From Amyelois transitella (lineage: Eukaryota; Arthropoda; Insecta; Lepidoptera; Pyralidae): a stretch of DNA of 64,000 nt. The notes under the pieces were generated by a model. The model was given only the letters and a program-made list of their open reading frames with translations, had not been told where the DNA came from and did not search any database. The position numbers were made by a program, and so were the translations under genes. The DNA lies in the NCBI RefSeq assembly GCF_032362555.1, contig NC_083520.1, positions 5,208,001 through 5,272,000 of the forward strand, given 5' to 3'. Shown piece by piece: positions 1 through 10,600 of the stretch. Within the stretch, counting starts at the first letter, position 1; each line of letters starts with the position of its first letter.

Positions 1-122
1 ATAAAATCAGTTTTAGGGAGTTTCTGCTCATTTACAGGTAATAAAAAAAATTATGTTGTATTTCTTGCATTTTCGCAGCGACGTCAAATACCTGTGCCAG
101 TTGCCTTAAAAAAGGTTAAAAA

Positions 123-236
123 CATGGGATTCTTTTTTTTGGCGATTTGCTAGCCACCTGTCGCTATTTGAATCTTGGTCTTCGAGTCTTTTCAAGATTG
201 TGAGCCCTGTCTACTCCGTAAGCGATATAGACGTAA
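123..236 (+). repeat. SINE fragment, TATG-tail family
   Basis: Matches the shared SINE from ggcgat..gctag..acctgtc through the final ctgtctac...gatatagacgt, with a deletion in the middle. It lies upstream of the Swiprosin exon, presumably in its intron. Confidence 0.6.
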
Positions 237-259
237 TAATTAGGTATGTACGCAAAAAC

Positions 260-348
260 ATACATATAGTCACGTCTTTATCCCTTGTGGGGTAGACAGA
301 GCCAACAGTCTGAAAAAGACTGAAAGGCAAACACATGGCTGTAAGAAA
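260..348 (-). repeat. SINE 3'-end fragment, TATG-tail family
   Basis: Minus-strand copy of the SINE tail: acatacatatagtcacgtc, then cccttgtggggtagacagag, then the ccaacagtct motif. Confidence 0.65.
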
Positions 349-753
349 ATTGTAAAAACTGTAGATACCTTACCTACCTAACTAGTTAAGTCTCTTGAAC
401 ATTTGGGCAAGTAAGAAGGTATACCTACAAAAGGTGTTATTTATATTTCCACTCGAAGTTCGTCATTGTAGTCATGAAACGCGGTTTATTGTGTATGAGA
501 CATGAGTATATAAACACATTTGCCTGGTTTGAGTCACTCAGTAACAATCAAATTATCCTTGTATTAAAATTTGTTATTACATCAGGAAATAATAAAACTC
601 CTTTGACAAAAAGGAATTCATTGCTTGCTATTGGACAAAAAAGACATTTTGATGATACTACAGAACGTTCAGGAGTTCAGACGCAAAGACATTTTTTTCT
701 GGAAATTCCCAGGGGAAAGTCAGTTGTTGACGAATTAATGTTATTATTTTCAG

Positions 754-1006
754 AAAAGCTCGCGCTGGCGAATTGGTCTCAGACTCCGGATTGGACGCCT
801 TTGCGCGGCTTACGGAAATCAACGTGGAAGAAGTCGGCGTAAACGGAGCCAAAAACTTCTTCGAAGCCAAAATCGAGGAGCTCTCAAAATCAAACAAATT
901 CCACGACGAGATCATCCAAGAACAGGAACAAAAACGACGAGAAGCTGAAGAAAAGGCCTTAAGAAGGCAGCAGTTTAAAGAAAAAGCCGCCTTATTTCAA
1001 TCATAA
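754..1006 (+). CDS. Swip-1: Swiprosin/EF-hand domain protein D-like, last coding exon (partial gene)
   Basis: This is the C-terminal exon of an EFHD1/EFHD2 (Swiprosin) family protein, a calcium-dependent actin-binding adaptor. The exon follows a good acceptor (cag at 751-753) and reads in frame to a TAA at 1004-1006, giving 83 residues. Seen: an opening KARAGEL, then SGLDAFARLTEI, GVNGAKNFFEAKIEEL, and a charged helix of E, Q, K and R residues ending KAALFQS. The known family C-terminus has the same order: a short segment ending in GAKNFFEAK, then a coiled coil rich in Glu and Lys. The two EF-hands lie upstream and are outside the window. A polyadenylation signal AATAAA is at 1111-1116. Identification rests on the GAKNFFEAK block and the coiled coil. 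Confidence 0.85.
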
Positions 1007-1724
1007 GTAAGGCCAGTGTTACTCTGTTGATCACATTGTATCTAGTCTGTAAGCTGTTACCATGGCTTTAGTTTTGGTGGGTCCATAAATTATGAAATAC
1101 GGAAAAATATAATAAAAGAATGTCGGAGGTTTGCATGGATTCATCTCACGGGATTTCTCTCCCCATTGCTTAAGAAATGATTGTAAGTTCCTAATTTTCT
1201 GTCAGTTATTGAAAGGAATAGGAAATTTGCTAGTAAAATATTATTTTAGTAACTGATATTATAGTGTAGATAATTTTTTAATTTCTTTACAAAAAAAAAT
1301 ATTGCTAAATATGTCTTGAATGAGTTTAGATTTTAAGTGTTTTTTAAAATAAAATCTTGAAAGGAAGTTAATTATGGCCTAAAAATTATTATATAATTGG
1401 CCATTACTTTTATATAAAACATTTGACTTGTTGAATCCAACAAGTTTCAATTCATGTTGCCTTCTTATATTTACATAAGTTAAAGATATAAGTTATATGT
1501 GATGTTAAACAGTAATTTTAAGGTAAATCAAATACAACTTCTTTATAAAATAATTGTTGTTTATTATTACTTACCCTATTTTGTAGGTAACATGGGAATC
1601 TGTTAGAAGTATATAAAGCTATTTTAAACACTCATGTACACATATATTACCGACAGTTATTTTATTTAGAGCATCAGGGTGATGCCTGAAGTTTTAAATT
1701 TATAAAAGAGAAATTTATGAAACA
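1007..1724. other. 3' UTR and tail-to-tail spacer
   Basis: AT-rich DNA between the stop of the Swiprosin-like gene (plus) and the stop of the 105-residue gene (minus). It holds AATAAA at 1111-1116 and further AT-rich runs. No coding exon or recognisable repeat was seen. Confidence 0.5.
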
Positions 1725-3066
1725 TCAGTCATCTATTCCCGAGCTGTTTCTGAATGTTTCATGTTGTTGGTAAGACACATTCTGGTTTGAATTGTTGCTC
1801 ATGTTTATTTCCTTCCTTGTCATTGGAGGTATATTTTCTAAATCAATTTGCTGCAGGTTCCCCAATGTAGTGAGTAAAGATGCATTCTGTAAAAAATTAC
1901 TTACAGTTACAACTTGGCAGAAGATTCTTTTGATAAACATGTTTACTTATTGTTTTATTGTTTTGATTTAACTTACTAAATATGTAACAAACATTTATTA
2001 TTTTACTAAAAATTTTAATGTTTACAACCAATGCAAGACTATTCTTGCATTGATTGTAAACATTAAAATCACCATTAATTAATTTACCTTTTTGATATTG
2101 CCTTCAAATTCTCCATTGCTTCGTGTGAAATGCTTGATTTGTTGTAGTTCTAAAGATCTGTTAAAAACAATAAAAAATTGTGATATGAAATAATATTTTC
2201 AATGTACCTACTCACTTTGGAAATTGTCTAAGGTTTATTTATGGTCAGATCTAAAAAGAAGATTATCTTAAATACAAACTACAAATTGACTTTTTCTTTG
2301 TGTTATTCAATAAAAATAGGCTTATAAACTTGGGATTGCTCTTGTAGGCAATGGGCTAGCAACCTGTCGCTACTTGACATTCATCATAAAGCCATACAGT
2401 TTAATGTTTCAGTCTTTTCAAGACAATTGGCTCTGTTTACCCAGCAAGGGATAAAGACGTGACTATAATTATGTACATAGTCAATATCAAAAGCAAATTT
2501 ACTTTGAACCAATTTCTTTATTATTTTAGGATATACAGATACATCATAACATGCCCACATAACAAGCAGTGGGGATACATACATTCTGGAGAAATTTCTG
2601 TACCTTGTTACTATTTGGGAAGCTTATAAAAATATGTGCACAGAGCCTTATCTGCCAGCTGTAGATTGCTAGATGGTTGTGTAGGGTTTTAACCTACCAA
2701 ATACACAGTGCCAAAGTCTAACAATTTGGAGCAGAGGGCGTGTCTTTTGTCGAGCTTCATGAAGTCTGGAGTCAATCGGGTCGGAGCGGATACCAAGTTA
2801 TTCCGCAAATTTCCGCCTAAGGAACACGAGCACTCCTTTCAACCACGAGAGCGGTTCATCGAGCTGAGCTGCCATTTTTTCGGGTTCTTACCGGAACAGA
2901 CTGAAGGTCTATAACTCAACTACTGAGTACCTATAGCGGCGCATCGCAGTAACGACAAATGTTTATTATTGGTCACTTACATTAGTCGTAAAAGTTGGTT
3001 TGCAGTTGTCAGCTCATTTTGGAGATCTTGTTGCAACTGCTGATTCATTTGTCCTGCCACAGACAT
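1725..3066 (-). CDS. Small predicted coiled-coil protein, 105 aa, three exons, function unknown
   Basis: Three coding exons on the minus strand join in one frame: 2981-3066 (ATG at 3066, phase 2 at its end), 2088-2157 and 1725-1886. Splice sites are canonical: donors gtaagt at 2980 and gtaaat at 2087; acceptors ending cag before 2157 and before 1886. Splicing gives 318 nt including the stop (TGA). The N-terminal half is rich in Gln and Leu (MNQQLQQDLQNEL, then LELQQIKHF) with heptad-like spacing, suggesting a short coiled coil. The last 35 residues are polar and look disordered (NMSNNSNQNVSYQQ). I do not recognise the family; a small complex subunit is possible but unproven. It is divergent from the RFXANK-like gene, 433 bp away, so the two may share a promoter. 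The frame being preserved across three exons is the main evidence that it is real. Confidence 0.6.
2012..2069. repeat. Hairpin-forming inverted repeat, 27-bp arms
   Basis: Arms 2012-2038 and 2043-2069 pair over 27 bp with a single mismatch and a 4-nt loop. It lies in the second intron of the 105-residue gene. It could be a tiny MITE remnant or a template-switch duplication. Confidence 0.7.
2318..2466 (+). repeat. SINE 5'-truncated copy, TATG-tail family
   Basis: Runs from ggcttataaacttgggatt to gggataaagacgtgact in SINE order. It lies in intron 1 of the 105-residue gene. Confidence 0.7.
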
Positions 3067-3499
3067 GTTTAATTCATTATTTTGAGATTTCTTTATTTAA
3101 AAACAAAACAATTAAGTATAACGGATCAACAATTAAGTCAAATGTGAAATAATACAAATACCTATTATTTTGAAGGTTTCAAACAAATCGTTTTTCGTTG
3201 TAATTCCGACAGTGGCAGTGACGTAACATTTTTTAATATTTTTGGGCTAAAGACATGAAAGATAGATGGAAACTAAGAAAAAATGATTATTTGGTATTGG
3301 TACACACATTAGAACATAACAAAAACAGATACATGCAATTTATTTTTGTGTTTAGCATTGGTCATGGTATACCACAACGCTGGCCTTCCTATGTTTGGGT
3401 TTTTGTGTCACACATTCATGTCTGTACTGTCACTGTCATATTCTTAAGCAAATGTCATGTTATTTCAATATCAAATCAATTTTCACTTCGACAAGAAAA
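3067..3499. promoter_or_regulatory. Shared divergent promoter region
   Basis: A 433-bp interval separates the minus-strand ATG at 3066 from the plus-strand ATG at 3500. No other gene fits here, so both 5' UTRs and promoters must lie within it unless upstream non-coding exons exist. No TATA box was assigned. Confidence 0.45.
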
Positions 3500-6400
3500 A
3501 TGGAAGAGGCAGTTGCTGTAAAACACGAAGGAAAAAATATTGATATCAAACAAGAAAAACAAGACAATTTAGACAGCTTTAAGTACGAATTCGATTCTGG
3601 AAGCCAAGACAGCAGCAAAAGTGGTAGTGGTGGTTATCAGCGATGGGCGCCCAATTTAAATGGAGTGAGAAAAAGCGCTTTTACGCCGTACAAATCTGTC
3701 CAGTGCACAGCTTTAACAAATTTACAGAGAGGTAATAGATTTCCCAGAGGTAACATTTATAGAGCAGAGATATCGATTGCCCGGGGAGAGTTTAGTTGGC
3801 GGGTTTAGTCAAGTAGATCATTCAAGGTCGCTGTTTTCAGGTAATACGCAGGCGCGAGTCCCCGAGTTGCCCCAGCCAGACTGTAGCTTACATGCAAAAG
3901 CTGGCCGCGGAGAAATAACTCGCGACGACCTGAAACTGGAGCAATATGCCGATATCACGGATGAGCATGGACTCACGGCTCTACACTGGGCTGCTAGTTA
4001 TGGCCAATTGAATAGTTGTCAAGACCTTGTATGGTGAGTGTTATACACATTCCTTTGTTCTTAGATAACTTGATTGACTTGCTCAGTATGGCTGAGACTG
4101 TTTGAGTTGTATAAAAGTTTTAGTAAAATAATTGATGTGAAAGTGCACATCTCAACAAAATAATGATTAGACAAATAGTTTGAGGATTAATCATAAAAAT
4201 TTAGTACAATGTTTTCTTATCCTAAATTATTCAAAACCTTTTGTTTATTGATGAACTAATAAACTGGGTTGGAAATGGGTTGAAACATTGAAACAATTTG
4301 AGAAAAATAAAATTGTACTTGACACGAAAAGACTGTATGAATGCACGACTTTTAACAATGATAGAAATAATAATTATGATCTTACAATGTGCATTCATTG
4401 TATTTTAGCTATATTAATATTTTTTCACAAAAATTCTTTGATAATGCTAAACATAATTTTGTAACTGGCCAGTAATGCATACCTACCTACACAGTACTCA
4501 AAGAGGTTGAACTTCTAATTATTTTCATTACAGTATGAACACCTTTTTTTACAAGAAGAACCAAGTATTTTTAAGCAAAAAAAACATATTAATAATTCTA
4601 GAATAGGCTAGTACAGCCTGGATTATAACTTGTTTTAAATATGAAAAGTAAATAATGTCTAGCATTACAATGTTTTTTAATATGACAAAGTATTTATTTT
4701 TTTAAAGTTTTCTGCTAGCTGAAAGTCTTTGAAGGAAGTACCTAAGTTCCATTTTTTAGTAGGAGTGGCGCCAACGTCAACATGAGAGGCCCAGAAGGGG
4801 AGACAGCATTACACCTGGCTGCTGCAGGGGGGCACCATGAAGTTGTGAAATTTCTGTTGACTGAAGGAGCTGATGCTGACATACAAGACGATGTAAGAAT
4901 AATTTTAATTAATCTTTTTTCTCATTGGCTTATTGTGATCTCTTAATTATACAGAACTGAGCTTCATTACTCACACACAAGATACTCTTTCCCTTTTCAG
5001 TAGGTATGTAGCCCAAAAAATGTACTTTTAATCACTTAATATTTTGCCAACATTTCACGTGCTTTGTTCAATTATTCAGCTTTAATTGGCATTCATATTA
5101 CAACACTTGCTTCCTAACCTGTCCCTTAGTCGCCTCTTACGACAACCACGGAAAATGAGATGGAGTGGCACTATTCTTTTTTATATTGGTGCTGGGAACC
5201 ACACAGCATTAACAATAAATTTAGCAAAACAGTAATTTTTGCTAAATTTACAATTACAATATAAAAAAGAATAGACCCACACCATCTTATTTCCCGTGGA
5301 TGTCGTAAGAGGCGACCAAGGGATAGGCTTATAGACTGGATTCTCATTTTGGGCGATGGACTAGCAACCTGTCACTACTCGTATTTGTATCTCAATTCTA
5401 TCATAAAGCCAAACAGCTGAATGTGGTTTGTCAGTCTCTTCAGGACTGTTGGCTCTGTCTATCCTGCAAGGGATATAGACGTGTATGTATGTATGTTTAT
5501 TGTTAGCTGTTGCCCGCGACTTCGTCAGCGTAAATTTCGAGTTGAATCTACAAAAATGTGAAACAAAAAAAAAATATCTTGTTTTTGTTGGGGCTCGAAC
5601 TTGGACCGCCAACTTCAGTCTCACGCGCCAACCACTGGAATATCGAGGCCGCTGCGGTGGTGTCGAAATTAAAGTAGTCTAACAAACCAAAAATCTTTTT
5701 ACGTGAGAATTACGCATGTTATGTGCGGCAAAACCAGGATATTATCAAACTGATTTTCACTTATATTTATATGTTATAGGCTTATAGGTATAATGCTGTC
5801 ATACAATGATAAATGACTTTGAATTTTAAATTTCGTTACTTTGTGCAGTCAATTTCATGCCTTGAGTTCATTCAAATGGCGATAACTTTTTTTTAAGTGA
5901 ACCGATTTTAATGAAACAAATTTTTATGTTATTCTGAGTAAAAACAAGGCAATTGGTGAAAGTTTTAAGTAAACCGGTTCAGTACTTTTGGAGATAAGCG
6001 TGGTCATACATACAGACAGAGAGACAAAAAAAAATTTGCTTTCTATTGTTCATTCTAAGTGTCCCTCTATCCATTTCAGTCAAAAATACTAAATGTACAG
6101 ACAAAATATATTTACTGTTTTATTAATGTATAGATGTAGTCATGAGGCTGATGTATTTTTGTTCTTTTTTAACATATACATTTTTTAGGGTTCTATTTTC
6201 TTGCTAAAACTCCCTTGGCAGCTGGCAAAGGTCTCTTTATAACTTAAAACATGTTTCAGTTTATTTTAAAAGAATTTTATTTTTTCAGTCTGGCAGTACT
6301 GCACTTATGTACGCGGCCGCTGCAGATTTCCCCTACACCTGCAATGAGCTTCTTGTTCGAGGAGCTGACCTCACCCTTACCAATGATTATGACCAAGATG

Positions 6401-6905
6401 CTTACACACTGACCACAACTAATAATTGTAAATTGGGTGAGTTTCAAAAGATACTTTTCAATATTTAAACAATCTATTGAAAATAAGTTCTAGATATTGT
6501 AATCAATTTTCTTTTAAGTTTAGTTTTAGTGGACTCTTCACTTTAAAATAAATTGTGGTTACTAATCCCTCCTATCCCATCGAGTTGTCCAATGGTGGGC
6601 ATCCTCCAAATGTTTGTCCGCTTTGCATTCTACCTGGCAAGTACTTTGGAGTCTGCTCACAATTATAGACCAGGATTGGGTAACTCAGGAAATTGAAATA
6701 TAAGAGTGCTTAAGGAAACTGGTAAAAATCTGGGAATATATTGACTGATCTTTGAAATTCGTAATAGCACTGAAAAGGCCAATAAAGGCTGTATAATGAG
6801 GTCATTCAACAGAATTATTATTTGCCTGATTCTAATGTTATTTGTTTGTTTACAGCACAAACTGTGATAGAAAACTTCTTGATTGGCTGCCTCAGTAAGA
6901 TGTGA
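3500..6905 (+). CDS. ANKRA2/RFXANK: RFXANK/ANKRA2-like ankyrin-repeat protein, 251 aa
   Basis: Five exons: 3500-3731, 3841-4033, 4760-4892, 6289-6436, 6856-6905. All junctions are GT-AG and total 756 nt. The genomic frame shifts at about 3732; removing the 109-nt intron 3732-3840 restores it and creates LTNLQRGN, a motif I recall just before the ankyrin domain of RFXANK and ANKRA2. Ankyrin repeats follow from about residue 118: DEHGLTALHWAASYGQL, then EGETALHLAAAGGHHEVVKFLL, then GSTALMYAAAA with LLVRGADLT, and a degenerate last repeat ending QTVIENFLIGCLSKM. This matches the family's C-terminal QxVIENHIL segment. RFXANK is a subunit of the RFX transcription complex and ANKRA2 binds PxLPxI/L motif proteins; insects usually have one relative, so orthology is left open. 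The exon 3 acceptor is a tandem TAGTAG. Confidence 0.88.
5116..5498. repeat. Head-to-head pair of SINE copies with hairpin spacer
   Basis: Left copy (5116-5207) is minus and holds only the SINE 5' half. The right copy (5257-5498) is plus and nearly full length, ending in the (TATG)n tail. Between them, 14-bp arms (taaatttagcaaaa and its complement) flank an 8-nt loop near 5227. The SINE 5' ends add a further 17-bp match (tattcttttttatatt type). It lies in intron 3 of the ankyrin gene. Confidence 0.7.
5503..6040 (+). repeat. Lepidopteran interspersed repeat with cgcgacttcgtc motif
   Basis: Starts with tagctgttgcccgcgacttc and ends near a stretch with an aaaccggttcagtactttt-like motif and catacatacagacagagag. 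Both are typical of a high-copy lepidopteran repeat, probably a non-LTR element remnant. It follows the SINE directly in intron 3 of the ankyrin gene. Confidence 0.5.
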
Positions 6906-7658
6906 ACGTCATGAAGTTAAAAATTATGTTGCTTTGGACAACCAAGGATATTCAGTTGCATCCATAGTGTTAAATGAAATACAGGGATTTAGTTTTTAAT
7001 GTAAATGTATTAAATATATATTTTTAAGTTCATTATATACAAACAATGTGATGTGACCATTTAAGTATAACTCAATTACAGACAATATCAGATTAAAACT
7101 TTGATTTATTTACAACATTTTCCCTTTAAAAACTTGGTATAAAAATATACAATATTTTTCTTAAAGCTAGGTTCATATATTGCACATAAAAACAAGTAGA
7201 AAATCAACAAATAAGGGAAATTATGACAATTTCTTACAAGAATAACATTTTAAATGCAGTTTATTTTACAATAAAAAATCCATCAAGCATTAATAAAATC
7301 CTATAACCTTTTTTGCAGCTAAAGGTAGTAAATATCCTATACATATATGTATTAATAATACTTTAATGCACTTGGGATAGCAGCATTAGTCAACTGCATA
7401 CAGCAAGTTAATATTATTTACCATTTAAATGCCACATGAGTCATAGTGTCTTTATTTTTGGAATCCTAGAAGATATAGACATGACCTAGTTTGGTAGCTT
7501 ATTATACCGACTGCAAAAACGTATAGGTAACGTATAAGTGTTCGTCTGTCTAAAACCTGAAAATTAAAGTCATACAGAGATGAGTATGTCTTAGGACAGA
7601 AATCGGTTAGGTTCTAATATGATTCCGCTCAAAGGTCGGTTTATTTTTAAAATCCTTT

Positions 7659-10600
7659 TTACAATTTAGATTCCGTCAGCCAATTAAAAGTTTGAGGTTT
7701 CCTATTGGCTTGGGGACTGATAGCTATATTGATAATACTGGGTTTGTCTGTGACCGCGAGCGCCTTCTTCAGCGCGGCTTCGATCTCGTCGGTGGTGCGG
7801 CAGAAGTGGCCGGTTTCTCCGAATAGTTCCATCATTTTCTCGTAGCGCACCTCGCAGGATAGCGATGTTGGTGGGGTACTAGAAAAAAGTATTCAAATCA
7901 AAAGGATTGCTGCTCAATACTACTCAATACTGAGATCTCCCCTTTCTCCTGTCGTTAATCCAGGTTACACTCTTAACATAAAGTACCGCACAAAGTGCAC
8001 CATGATCCTGGATTGGGTCCCATCAGACCTTCACCACCAATGAAGGAAATCTAAACCTTATTGGATCATGCTGCATCAAAGAGATTGGCAAAGTACTGAT
8101 ACTACTCCTGAGATTCTATCAGATATTGAAAACATATTGACGTATGGTGCTAACGTTAGATTTATTAACACTTGTTCACAAGTGGTTCAATAAAGCAAGG
8201 CCATTTTAATGTTTGCATAATATCTTTTAAGGATTGTCACTTGCCATGGAAAAATATATGGCAAAAATTGTTGAATTGACTTTAAAATCATGTTATACAA
8301 TGTAATAATGTACTTTGATTGATGGTGCGATGACAAAATGTACAGTAGCTTGCATATAAACATTACGCCCCTTGGTTAGTATGAACAAACCAGAACCATA
8401 CTTAATTTCCCTGCAGGCGGCTGTACTTACCACTGCGTAGGATCGCCAGCGGCCTGTATGTCCCTCATGGTATCCTTATCGAACCCGCTGTAGATTCCGT
8501 TGTTGTTGACTATCACTATCACCACTGGCAGTTTGTAGCGGAACATCGTTTCGATCTCCATGCCTGAATGAAGCATCAATTAAATGTTTAGTATTCATTT
8601 TATTTATCTGGGTAAAAGATGAACAAATCTGATCAATTTAGTGATTTCGTTGTATAAATACGAGTATTTGCCCGCGGCTCCATTCACCTACAACGAAAGA
8701 AATCCGACACTTTTCCCTTACGTTACCTTTATATCCCTTGGAAATTTATTGCTTTCCTAGATTGCGTAGGGAACCTTTATGTCAAATTTCATAATTCTAG
8801 CACCAGCGGTTTGGTTTGTATTTGAGCGTTTTTCATATTAAATACTTCATTGTACAAAGAATGTCGTGTAACCTGAGAAGCCAAATGCGGAGTCCCCTTC
8901 CACACAAATAACCCGCTTCCCGGGAGCGTGGTCGCGACACCACATCGCTGCTGCGACAGCAAAGCCCGGACCAACCTTGAAAATTAAATAAATCAATATT
9001 TAGGCTTACACAGTTCAAAATAAAATTTTCCAAAATTGTAAAATAAATCTAAATGTTTTAATTTTTATATACGTACAGAAGATAAAGTAAACGTCATTTT
9101 TGCATTTTGCTGGATGGAATGGTGAATTACGAAACGAAGTAAGTGCGAAAGAGATAGACGACGGAGCCGTATGCATTAGACGTTACAGTTCTACAGTATG
9201 TTAAAGTTTATTGCGAATGATACTAACGCCCATAGTCCCAAATGTTCCCGCGTCAAGCCTGTGTCTGGGCTTCTCATTGAGTAACATCCCTCTGCCGATG
9301 TCCATAGTATTGGCGCCTTCGCTCACGATGATTGAATCCTTTGGAATGTTCGCTTGAACTGTCTTGAATACTGCGTAGTAGTTTAGTGGCACAGTTTTGT
9401 CGTTTGCCTGTGCCTGAAAAAAGTTCATCTTTTGTTAAGTATAACAACGCATGCCATTCAGTAGTTTCTTTTTGCAACTCGAGTTTGATTCAAAACTACG
9501 ATATAGCGTACTTATTTTTGCATGTGAAACCAATTTTTTCATCTGTAGTAAGTTTTATAAATTGGTTTGTGAATTAGCTGTAATTTATTGTGCTGCAATA
9601 AAGAGGGATTGTATTGTATTATATAGTATTGTATCATTCCGTACTCTTAATAGTCGCTTTTTAGATCTTAGGGGGAAAAGATTCAAGAGTCATTTTCAGT
9701 TACCGTAACTGAATGATAATAGAATTTTAAATAACTGAAATACCTTTACCTCAACAAACTCAGTATTGGCCTTCTGTTTCTTCTGCAACTCTTGCCACCA
9801 GGCGTGGCTCGAAGGTTGCAATGAGAACTTCTTCTCAGCTAACTTCTGCACAAGAGACTCTGTGAATGGCTTTATGTCGGAGTGAATCGCCAGTTCGGAT
9901 TTCACGCTGTTGTGGAACTCTTCTGGAGAAATGTCCACCTGAAATTCGAATAAAAATAAACAAATTGTAAAATTGTATAGCAATTTTTGTTATTAACACT
10001 GTGGATGTCGCCTTAATAGATACTTTAAATTATAACATACTTTAACCATAGAAAAAGCCTTGTGTTGAATAATAGTTAGTAATAATGTATGACACAGTAA
10101 TAGATTTTAATTTGGTATACCTACATGCCTTGATATAGTCAACTCTTTATCCCTTGCGGGGTACACAAAGCCAACAGTCTTCGAAAGACTGACAGGCCAC
10201 GTACAGCTGTATGGCATAGCGACGGAACTGAGATTCAAATAGTGACAAGTTGCTAGCCCATCGCCTACAAGAATTCTTTAGCCAAGCCAAGTTTTTTAGC
10301 CTTTTTTAAACTTTAGGTACCCACATTTTTTTTGCATAAGTAGCTGGGTGGGAATACAAAAAGTACCTGTATTATCTTGACGTCTGGCGCGAATCGTGGC
10401 TGTTGTCCGAAGTGCAGCATCCAATTTAATCTCGCGCCCAACAACAGAATCACGTCAGCCTTTAACAACGCCTGCGTACGCGCAGTCGATACGCAATGTT
10501 GCGACGAGTCGGGAACTACACCTTTACCTGAAATTTTATTAAAGAAATTTAAAGAGAAGTCAAAAACTGGAAACTACCTAAACCAATAACTTAATTACGT

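Noticed and set aside
474-842. 122-codon open frame overlapping the Swiprosin-like exon
   Set aside because: It reads a different frame from the conserved exon and crosses its splice acceptor.
7640-7645. Minus-strand AATAAA 14 nt beyond the HACL1 stop codon
   Set aside because: It would give an implausibly short 3' UTR; further candidates lie at about 7259 and 7105, so none was annotated as the polyadenylation signal.
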